Assembly: GCA_964509505.1 (NCBI GenBank)
Contig: CAZDYP010000171.1
Location: forward strand, 1-11,358
Reading direction: 5' to 3'
Origin: CAZDYP01 sp964509505
GTDB taxonomy: Bacteria > Chloroflexota > Anaerolineae > JACRMK01
DNA length: 11,358 nucleotides
Shown here: piece by piece, positions 1 through 6,600 of the stretch
Layout of the letters: each line of letters starts with the position of its first letter
How positions within the stretch are numbered: position 1 is the first letter of the stretch
Made by a program: the position numbers and the translations under genes
The notes under the pieces: generated by a model
Database searches by the model: none
What the model was told of the DNA's origin: nothing
Seen by the model: only the letters and a program-made list of their open reading frames with translations

Positions 1-310
1 CATTGTGGGGATAAGAGAGATTGCATTGCATAGTAACTGCATCAGGCGGAAGTTTACCGATATGTTGCTCGCCCGTGGACTTTCTGAGTTCGTCAAAGCG
101 TGTTGCCATACTGGGGTCTTTCGTGGTCGAAAGCATAGACCGCGAAAAGATGCGGCAATCCAAACAACGTACTCCGAAGGGGTTGCTTGTTTTATCCAAC
201 CAGGTGAGTCTCTCAAAGATTGAGTCCGGCATAGTGGCGTGACCACTGATGTGTGTGACGAGCGGCCCAACTATAGATTCGGTTGACTATCTCCGTATAA
301 CTGCTTATAG
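1..310. other. Non-coding region left of the integrase
   Basis: No convincing gene is visible. Two short overlapping plus-strand open frames (5-223, and 15-242 which could only begin at a TTG) give Cys/Arg/Ser-rich products without a recognisable domain and without a good ribosome-binding site. No minus-strand frame of useful length exists. In a standard integron this side of a plus-strand integrase gene is where attI and the cassettes lie, so the stretch could be an attI region plus the edge of a cassette, but no complete attC site was found. An inverted repeat (aactata at 269-275 with tatagtt at 306-312) lies next to the promoter. Confidence 0.5.
265..271 (-). other. Possible attI-like crossover core (GTTGGGC on minus strand)
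   Basis: The plus strand reads GCCCAAC, so the minus strand reads GTTGGGC and fits the GTTRRRY core of integron recombination sites. It lies about 40 bases upstream of the integrase promoter -35 box, and its orientation suits a cassette array running leftward, away from the integrase. A seven-base degenerate motif is weak evidence: a second RYYYAAC match occurs at 194-200. No neighbouring integrase-binding repeats could be identified with certainty. Confidence 0.2.
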
Positions 311-338
311 TTGTCAATTGCCACAAATCACATATAAT
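311..338 (+). promoter_or_regulatory. Promoter of the integron integrase
   Basis: A -35 box TTGTCA (311-316) is followed after 16 bases by a perfect -10 box TATAAT (333-338). Transcription would start near 345, leaving a leader of roughly 78 bases before the integrase ATG at 423. It points into intI and is the best sigma70-type match I saw in the window. Location and orientation fit an integrase promoter (PintI). Confidence 0.6.
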
Positions 339-343
339 TTGTG
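322..343. promoter_or_regulatory. Palindrome over the integrase -10 box, possible operator
   Basis: CACAAAT (322-328) and its exact reverse complement ATTTGTG (337-343) are separated by 8 bases, and the TATAAT box (333-338) lies across the spacer and the start of the right arm. A dimeric repressor bound here would block RNA polymerase. In many proteobacterial integrons LexA occupies this position, but this sequence matches none of the LexA boxes I know (CTGT-N8-ACAG, GTTC-N7-GTTC, or the Gram-positive type). The regulator is therefore unknown. Confidence 0.4.
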
Positions 344-422
344 TAGCGTGTAATCTAAACAGCAAGATAGCGTCAACCTTGTGTGAACATTATACTGCCT
401 TCCCCAGGCAAAATCAATCACG

Positions 423-1376
423 ATGGCAAAAAAACTGCTTGACCAAGTCAGCGAAGCCCTGCGCCTCAAACACTATTCCTATCGCACCGAAGAATCCTAC
501 GTCGACTGGGTCAAACGCTTCATCCTCTTCCATCACAAACGTCACCCCAGCGAAATGGGCGCACCAGAAATCCAAACTTTCCTTGCCCACCTCGCCCAGG
601 AAAGAAGCGTCGCCGCTTCCACCCAGAATCAAGCTCTCAGCGCCATCCTCTTCCTCTACCGCCACGTCTTGCACAAGGACATCGAGCCCATCCTCCTCTC
701 CAGCGCCAAACGCCCCGAACGCCTCCCGACCGTCCTCACCCGTGACCAAGTCCTGTGCGTCATCGCCCAACTCAACGGCACCCACAAACTCATGGCACAA
801 CTGCTCTATGGCTCTGGCTTGCGCCTGATGGAATGCATCCGTCTGCGTATCCAAGACATTGATTTCGAATACAAGACCATCACCGTGCGCGATGGCAAAG
901 GGGAAAAGGATCGCATTGTCCCTCTCCCCGAAACTGTCATCCCCAACCTGCGTCGTCAAATCGAGCGTGTTCGCTTGCTTCACGAGGAAGACCTCGCGGC
1001 GGGCTTTGGCGAGGTCGCTCTCCCCGATGCCCTCGCCGAAAAATACCCTCACGCCGCCCGCGAGTTTGTCTGGCAATATCTCTTCCCAGCGACCCATCGG
1101 TCACCTGACCCACGCGCAGGAGGGAAGATGCGCCGCCATCATCTCGATCCTTCGACTTTGCAACGCGCGGTCAAGCAAGCCGCTCAAAAAGCGGGCATCC
1201 CCAAGCGCGTCAGTTGTCACACCTTCCGCCATAGTTTTGCAACCCACTTGCTTCAGAATGGTTACGACATCCGTACCGTGCAAGAACTTCTGGGGCACAA
1301 GGACGTGCGTACGACGATGATTTACACCCACGTGCTTCAGCGTGGCGGCCTCGCCGTCCGTAGTCCACTCGATTGA
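423..1376 (+). CDS. intI: Integron integrase (tyrosine recombinase, IntI family)
   Basis: A full-length 317-residue site-specific tyrosine recombinase (IntI1 is about 337). It would capture and shuffle gene cassettes by joining attC to attI. Residues 5-90 form the SAM-like core-binding domain and about 100-310 the catalytic domain. The active-site set is complete: R134 in GSGLR, K159 in DGKG, H266 and R269 in HTFRH, H292 in LLGHKDV and nucleophile Y301 in TMIYTHV. The insert that sets IntI apart from XerC/D is present at about 205-240 (AEKYPHA, then SPDPR and RRHHLD), and the C-terminus ends in the typical VRSPLD. The start at 423 keeps the whole N-terminal domain; no strong Shine-Dalgarno precedes it. 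A promoter with a palindrome on its -10 box lies upstream. No cassette array is visible on the right, and the next gene is on the opposite strand. Codons are strongly C-rich in third position, which creates long antisense shadow frames. Confidence 0.93.
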   Translation: MAKKLLDQVSEALRLKHYSYRTEESYVDWVKRFILFHHKRHPSEMGAPEIQTFLAHLAQERSVAASTQNQALSAILFLYRHVLHKDIEPILLSSAKRPERLPTVLTRDQVLCVIAQLNGTHKLMAQLLYGSGLRLMECIRLRIQDIDFEYKTITVRDGKGEKDRIVPLPETVIPNLRRQIERVRLLHEEDLAAGFGEVALPDALAEKYPHAAREFVWQYLFPATHRSPDPRAGGKMRRHHLDPSTLQRAVKQAAQKAGIPKRVSCHTFRHSFATHLLQNGYDIRTVQELLGHKDVRTTMIYTHVLQRGGLAVRSPLD

Positions 1377-1772
1377 TCCACTCCCTCGCACGCCAGCCAC
1401 ACGATGAGCGTGCACAATCGCCCTTTGGGTTTTAATCCACGCTTCAGGTGGAGAGGCGACAAGCAGGACCTCGGAGAGCAGACCCAATGACAGTAGTTCC
1501 TCGCCGTATGTCGCAATATGTTGCCCGATCATGATGGCCTACTTCTACGAGTAACACGTCTCCCACACTCCGCGACCAAATCTTAGCGCCAATAAACCTG
1601 GCTTCGTTCTGAGATGCCATGGTTTTGGCAAATTCACTCCACCTTGAACCTTAAACGCAGTCCGCAGCGTTAGCACACACTCCACGAAAGAAACCGACTG
1701 TGAGTTGGGCGGCGGAGGAGTCATTTTTTGAAACTTCATAACTCCCGCACCAACGTCCTGTATTAGCTGATT
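1377..1772. other. Intergenic region between integrase and M24 gene
   Basis: No supported gene. A minus-strand frame (1101-1532) starts here and runs into the integrase antisense; its first 56 or so residues are free of overlap, but it has no recognisable domain and a poor ribosome-binding site. A second minus-strand frame (1545-1739, 64 residues, several prolines) also looks non-coding. A short hairpin (AACGC / GCGTT, about 1654-1671) has no T-tract. No complete attC site (RYYYAAC...GTTRRRY with paired arms) was found, so cassettes do not obviously follow the integrase. Confidence 0.5.
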
Positions 1773-1787
1773 TTATGCGGGAATTAT
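1738..1787. repeat. Inverted repeat at the 3' end of the M24 gene
   Basis: Arms ATAACTCCCGCA (1738-1749) and TGCGGGAATTAT (1776-1787) are reverse complements at 11 of 12 positions, with a 26-base loop. The right arm covers the last four codons of the M24 gene, and its stop (TAA, minus strand, 1773-1775) lies in the loop. It could stabilise or end the M24 transcript, but there is no U-tract after the stem, so it is not a classical intrinsic terminator. Confidence 0.35.
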
Positions 1788-3124
1788 CAAGCTCTCCGGA
1801 TCACGCGGATAGTACGTCATCATCTCTGTCCCATCGGCGGTGATGGCAACCGTATCGGAATGGCGATAACCGCCGAGCTCGGGTGCATACAGCCCTGGCT
1901 CCACCGTGAACACCATGCCCGGCTGCAACACCGTGTCGTCGCCGATGTCAAGGAACGGTCCCTCGTGATAGCGCAAGCCAATCGCGTGGCCGCTGTGATG
2001 CTTCCAATACTTCTGCAAGTCGTTATCCTCGAAAAATTTTCGCACCTTGCGATCCACCTCGCTGCACGTCACGCCCGGCTTCATCGCATCGAACGCCGTT
2101 TGTTGCGCCTGCATCATCCAATCGAACATGCGCCGCTGCTCGTCGCTCGGCTTGCCCACGAACATCGTGCGCTCCAGCTCCGAGTTGTAACCCCACATCG
2201 GGCAGCCCGCGCCCGTCACCAACACATCACCCGCTTGAAAGACGATGTTGTTGGCGAGCGCGTGCGGAATCGCCGCATTGCGCCCAATCTGTCCGCGATA
2301 GCCCGCGCTCGGTCCGCTCCGCCCGTACCCCATCGCGCGATAGATGGGACCGATGGTGTCCATCAGCGCCAACGTCGCCTCGTTGCTCGCGCGCAGACTC
2401 ACTGCGGTTTCCGTCGCGCCCACTTTCGTGTAGCGTTGCAACAGGACGTGCGCGTGATGTCCCCACTTCACGCTCTCACGAATAAGCGCCAGTTCCGCCT
2501 CGCTCTTAAGCGCCATCTGGTCTTCGATGAACACATTGACGTTGGCAACTTTGCACTCCATCAACTCGGTCAGCGTCGGACCGCGATAGCCCAGAATCCA
2601 CGGATAGCCGTCGTGGTCTGCGCCGATGACGTCGTTGAACCCCATTTCCTGCAACATCTTTTTGAAACCGTGCATTGGGTGTGGGATGTCGGGATATTCG
2701 AGGTAGTAAGCCACGCGCCCATCTTGCGTATTCGCCTTCGCATGTTCGAGTTCGAGACGCGGCACGAACATGCCTTGTTCGCCGTTTGCGTTCATCAGCC
2801 ACGCGATGGGGCGCTCGGTCGGGATGAACGCGAAGCCCGAGTAATNNNNNNNNNNNNNNNNNNNNNNNNNNNNNNNNNNNNNNNNNNNNNNNNNNNNNNN
2901 NNNNNNNNNNNNNNNNNNNNNNNNNNNNNNNNNNNNNNNNNNNNNTTCATCAGCCACGCGATGGGGCGCTCGGTCGGGATGAACGCGAAGCCCGAGTAAT
3001 ACAGGATGTGATAGTTGTCGAACAACACGACGCCCGACAATTTTTCTTGTTGCACGTACGCCAGCAATTTGTCCGCGCGGCTTTGAAATTCGGCACGCGT
3101 GATTTTGATGGATGTGGTTTGCAT
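1773..3124 (-). CDS. M24-family (creatinase / Xaa-Pro peptidase fold) hydrolase, interrupted by a false assembly gap
   Basis: Joining the sequence across the N gap and dropping one copy of the 55-base flank (155 bases) gives exactly 399 codons, or 398 residues, typical for creatinase, ectoine hydrolase and small prolidases. Residues 1-150 are the creatinase N-terminal domain and about 155-395 the pita-bread catalytic domain. The catalytic-region His is H236 (AAIPHALAN); H328 (HHSGHAIG) and E357 (TVEPG) are present. The other M24 metal ligands are replaced: G253 for the first Asp, E264 in NSELERT for the second, and S381 in YRHSDTV for the last Glu. The CPM-GY-LERT pattern and GGYRH resemble metal-free creatinase, so C-N bond hydrolysis of a small molecule is as likely as Xaa-Pro cleavage; the substrate is unknown. 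No signal peptide, so cytoplasmic. Start 3124 follows a GGAGGG site (3131-3136, spacer 6). It stands alone, divergent from the MNT/HEPN remnant. Confidence 0.85.
2791..3000. repeat. Identical 55-base flanks of the gap (assembly artefact)
   Basis: Bases 2791-2845 and 2946-3000 are identical over all 55 positions, both starting TTCATCAGCC and ending CCCGAGTAAT. Both encode the same M24 N-terminal segment (YYSGFAFIPTERP). The repeat stops exactly at the gap on each side, as expected when two contigs sharing a terminal k-mer (k = 55) are scaffolded without merging. It is not a biological duplication. Confidence 0.93.
2846..2945. other. Scaffold gap of 100 N
   Basis: Exactly 100 N, a conventional placeholder for a gap of unknown size, inside the M24 gene. 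The bases on both sides are the same 55-mer, and the reading frame is restored only when the gap and one flank copy are removed. The gap therefore represents no missing sequence. Confidence 0.95.
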
Positions 3125-3130
3125 GATGAA

Positions 3131-3138
3131 CCCTCCGT
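3131..3138 (-). promoter_or_regulatory. Ribosome-binding site of the M24 gene
   Basis: The minus strand reads ACGGAGGG, six bases before the ATG at 3124. This strong Shine-Dalgarno match fixes the start and rules out the in-frame extension to 3269 that appears only because the gap shifts the frame. Confidence 0.75.
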
Positions 3139-3187
3139 AAAAATATGAGCTCTCCCGATTTTGATTTGGATTTTGTCACGCCGCAGA

Positions 3188-3216
3188 ACTTTAGCACAAG
3201 CGTAAGGGCATTGCAA
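3188..3216 (-). promoter_or_regulatory. Candidate promoter of the M24 gene
   Basis: On the minus strand TTGCAA (3211-3216) is followed after 17 bases by TAAAGT (3188-3193), preceded by TGC as in an extended -10. Each box matches consensus at four of six positions. The predicted transcript starts near 3181 with a leader of about 57 bases before the ATG. Spacing and placement are good; the boxes are only moderate. Confidence 0.4.
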
Positions 3217-3223
3217 GACGGTA

Positions 3224-3232
3224 TGCTATAAT
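3224..3232 (+). promoter_or_regulatory. Extended -10 promoter toward the MNT/HEPN remnant
   Basis: TGCTATAAT is a perfect extended -10 element (TGnTATAAT) on the plus strand; no good -35 box lies 16-18 bases upstream, which extended -10 promoters can tolerate. It faces the degenerate nucleotidyltransferase gene from 3307 and lies back to back with the candidate M24 promoter, only 8-11 bases from its -35 box. It may be a relic of the toxin-antitoxin promoter. Confidence 0.35.
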
Positions 3233-3306
3233 TTCTGCATTGAGGACGTATGCGTACTCCCCAGCGCATCTAAGCGTACCCCAAATGAAAATCCCCAAGG
3301 CGGAGC

Positions 3307-3447
3307 GTGTGGCGCACACCCCGCACGGAAGCGCTCCTGCATGAAATCGTTAGACGCCTAGCTGCTGCGTTTAAGAGCGAGCTCATTTTCTTTCTCGACA
3401 TCTACGAATATGGGCGTGTGTTATACGCCGAACGCAACGGCGGGCGG
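3307..3447 (+). pseudogene. Remnant of an MNT-type nucleotidyltransferase (antitoxin)
   Basis: In one plus-strand frame a GTG at 3307 leads into TEALLHEIVRRLAAAF followed by SELIFFL, matching the N-terminal helix and first strand of small MNT nucleotidyltransferases, which normally run on into an FGSxxxG motif. Here the chain jumps to IYEYGRVLYAER, which resembles the extreme C-terminus of the same family (EGRVLYER). The middle, with the GS and DxD active site, is missing, so the gene has an internal deletion and cannot be an active transferase. The frame continues without a stop into the HEPN remnant. In intact loci the MNT protein AMPylates and silences the HEPN toxin. The identification rests on recalled family patterns over about 45 residues. 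Confidence 0.5.
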
Positions 3448-3661
3448 ATGAATGTAGAAGAATGAGTGACCAACGCAGAGGGTGATGGCAGCTGATGCGG
3501 AGTTTGCCAAACTGCAACGCGACCTCATCGTGATTATGCAGCATGGCACACCCCAAGTGCGTTATCCCAATCAGTGGGCGACCGTGAAGCAGGCAAAAGG
3601 CTCCTTTGAAGCGGTGAAGCGCGCGCGCCAGCTCACACGGCGCAAGCGGGGGTTATGGTAG
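3448..3661 (+). pseudogene. Remnant of a HEPN-domain toxin
   Basis: ATG at 3448 starts MNVEE, then a TGA stop (3463-3465) where relatives have Trp, then VTNAEGD. Together these match the usual HEPN start (EEWVxKAEGDW). After a frame change the second frame (ATG 3485 to TAG 3659-3661, 58 codons) gives LQRDLIVIM, VRYPNQWATVKQA and EAVKRARQLTRR, like the C-terminal part of HEPN proteins (RYP...AT-EEA...A--VR). The central helices with the RNase motif RxxxxH are absent. The gene is broken by a nonsense mutation, a frameshift and an internal deletion. The 58-codon piece could be translated alone, but nothing suggests a function. It ends 13 bases from the 3' end of the convergent HD-GYP gene. Confidence 0.5.
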
Positions 3662-3674
3662 GAAAGAGGAGAGT

Positions 3675-6600
3675 CTATGGGATGAGCTGTAAAAACACCT
3701 CCACCACGCGCGGATCGAAATGTGTGCCTGCCCGCGAGCGAATGTAGTCGCGCACACGCGGCGCGGGCCAGGCCGCGCGATAAGGGCGGTCAAAGCTCAA
3801 GGCATCCCACACATCCACCACCGCAAACAAGCGCGCCGCGAGCGGAATTTCTTCGCCCCGCAAGCCGCGCGGGTAGCCCGTGCCATCCCATTTCTCGTGG
3901 TGGCAATAGGGAATATCTAGCGCGGCCTCTAAATAATGAATGGCAGCCAACATATCATAGGCATGTTGGGGATGGCGGCGCATGACAATCCACTCTTCGT
4001 CGGTGAGCGGGCCGGGCTTGTGCAAAATGCTATCGGGCACGCCCATCTTGCCGATGTCGTGCAACAACGCGCCGCGCCGCACAATCTGCAAGGCCACCTC
4101 CGGCAACCCCATGGCCTCCGCTAAACGCAGCGCCATTTCGGTCACGCGCCGGGTGTGGCCTTCGGTGTCTTTGTCGCGCAAATCCAACGCGTGTGACCAG
4201 CCTTCGAGTGTGGCGTCATACGCTGCAATCAACTCGGCGTTCAATTTGCGTACTTCGGCGGCGGCGCGAATGCGCGCAATGGCCGTCGCCAATTGGCCGG
4301 CGAGTGTGCTCAACAAACGCTCATCGGCTTCGCTAAACATATCCACCTTGGCGCTTTCGACGTTGAACACGCCGATGAGTTGATCGCCGGCTTTCATTGG
4401 CACACACAACTCCGAGCGCATGTCGGGATGCGACACGATGTAAGACGGCTCCCACCGCACGTCGGGCACACGCCACGCCTGCCTGCGCTCCGCTACGGCG
4501 CCCGTGATGCCTTTGCCCAGTGGAATCGTGAGGGGTTGGATGTCCCCCCTCAAGCCGCGCTGCGAGGAATGCAGACGCAAAATGCCTGCTGACTCATCCA
4601 ACAACCACACGCCGCACATGTCGGGGAAGAGGCTGGTACTGACAATGCGCGTCGTGGTTTCAATCAACCGATCCTCATCTTCCGAGATGGCGCCCGCCAT
4701 TGCGCTGGCTTGCAGGAGAGTGAGCTCGGATAATTGCCGGCGCGTCGCCTCGAAGAGCTGCGCGTTCTGAATGGCGACCGCCGCTTGATCCGCCAACAAG
4801 CGCACGATGCTCACATCGTCTGACGTGAAGCGGTTCGGGCGCGCATCTTCCAGCACAATCACCCCTCGCACTTGTTGTTGCCATTTCACCGGCACGCCGA
4901 CGACGGCATGGAACGTCGAATCGGCGAACACCTCCGCACGCTGGGGCCATTGGGCATAATCGGCGACGATGAGCGGGTCGCCCGTTTGCGCCACTTGACC
5001 CGCTACACCCTCGCCAACACGCAGACGCAGACCTTTATAGTCTGTGCCCGAAGCAGCCGCCAGCTCCAATTGTTGTGACTCCGGCCGTAGCAAATAGAAG
5101 CCGCCCGTATTCACCTTGAGCAAGCGCGTTGCTCGCTCCAAAATCGTTTGGAGCAACTCAGCCAGATTCAGTTCTGCGCCGATATCCAAGCTGATCTCAT
5201 GCAGCGCCGTCAGTAAAGCGACGCGATGTTGCTCAGTCTCGAATAGCCGCGCGTTCTGAATGGCGATACCCGCCTGTCGCCCAATGGATTCGACCAAAGC
5301 GCGGTCACGGTCCGAGAAACGCCGCCCCGCCGTTGTATAGTATAGCCCCAATACCCCCAACACCGTCTCGCCCGCCAGAATGGGCGCATGCAAAACGCTC
5401 TGCACGCCCGCCGCGATCAAGTCGGGTATAGCTTGCGGATGGGTAGGATAATGGTTCACGATGATGGCGGCGCGCTGATCAATCACGCGCCAACTCACGC
5501 CTTCGTCGCGCGCTTGCCGTCGCGGGTTCACGCCCAGCGGAAGGTTGTGCGCGTAGAGCGGCGCCAGATATTGCCCATTGCCTTCTAGCAAACTGATGAC
5601 GCTGACCTCGACGCCGATCAACTCTGCGGTTAGCCGGGTGATGGTTTGTAACACGGTGGGCAGGTCGAGCGCGCTGCTGATGGTGCGTGTGATTTCGTTG
5701 AGCTGCTGTTCGCGCCGCAAGGCTTCGGCCGTGTCGGCGCGCAGGCGCGCTTGTTGCAGCGCGATCGCTAACTGATTGGCGACTTCGGCGGCTATTTCTA
5801 TGTCCTCTGCCGTAAACGCGCGCGGTTTGGTGTCGAGCAAAGAAAGCACGCCGATCAATTCGTCGTGAAAGGACAACGGAATCCGCACACACGTACGCAC
5901 GCCCTCCGCCAATAGAGCTTGATCATTGAGGGACAACGCAGGCAGCTGCGAAAGGTCGTCAATGATTTCAGGTTGTCGCTGGCGCATGTGCGTCCACGTT
6001 TGTTCGCTCATGATGCCGAATGGCACACGTGATCCCACCTTAAGGGGGGTGTCGTTTTCCGCGCTGACCATCAACACGACGCCCTCCTGCGCCTGCAAAT
6101 CCATCTGCACGACGATGGCGCGCAAGCACGATACCAAGCGACGAATACGACTCAATGCGGCTGCGGTAATTTCCTCCGCCGATTGCGCCGCGAGGATGGC
6201 GCGGTCAATCTCATGCAGAATCTCCATGCGCGCGGCATAGCGTTGCAACGACGCTTCCGACTGCTTGCGCGCGGTGATGTCGGCGAGTGTGCCTGCCACC
6301 CGCAAGGCGTTGCCTGTTTCGTCACAGTATAACTGCGCATGCACTTCGAGCCAATGGGTGCTGCCGTCGGGCCAGCTGATGCGATGCTCGAACATGGCGC
6401 TTTCGCGTTGGTCTTGCCAGAACTCCGCCACCAATTGGCGCACGACGACGCGGTCTGCGTCGGGCATGAGCGCGAGGTACGCCTCGTAGGTGCGCGCAAA
6501 CTCGCCGGAGCGCATCCCGAACAACTCATCTACTTTGCCTGACCAAGTCACCGCCAGCGTCTGCGCATTCATGTCCCACGTGCCCATGCCCGCCGCGTCC

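Noticed and set aside
21..242. Small gene left of the integrase starting at TTG 21
   Set aside because: Rare start, no clear ribosome site, no recognisable domain, and overlap with another equally weak frame.
414..1097. 227-codon minus-strand open frame opposite the integrase
   Set aside because: It lies wholly on the antisense of an intact, recognisable integrase and comes from the C-rich third codon positions of that gene; no domain and no ribosome site.
1654..1671. Rho-independent terminator between integrase and M24 gene
   Set aside because: The AACGC / GCGTT stem is only five base pairs and is not followed by a T-tract on either strand.
1860..2999. 379-codon plus-strand frame through the N gap
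   Set aside because: Antisense shadow of the M24 gene, His/Arg-rich composition, and it runs through the 100 N.
2791..3000. Biological direct repeat or phase-variation cassette in the M24 gene
   Set aside because: The repeat ends exactly at the N run on both sides and is exactly 55 bases, an assembly k-mer size; collapsing it restores the frame.
2950..3269. Upstream in-frame extension of the M24 gene to 3269
   Set aside because: It exists only because the gap and duplicated flank shift the frame by two. The true frame starts at ATG 3124 with a GGAGGG site.
3266..3356. attC-like site: GCATCTAAG at the left, GTTAGAC (3349-3355) at the right, with a GGAGCG / CGCTCC stem between
   Set aside because: The left box lacks the AAC core, spacers are very unequal (about 25 versus 8 bases), and the right box is codons of the recognisable nucleotidyltransferase remnant (HEIVRRL). 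Chance is the simpler explanation; a covariance search would settle it.
3463..3465. UGA read as Trp (recoded genetic code), since a TGA sits where HEPN relatives have Trp
   Set aside because: The same fragment has a frameshift and a deletion, and the integrase ends with TGA at the expected C-terminus, so ordinary pseudogene decay is enough.
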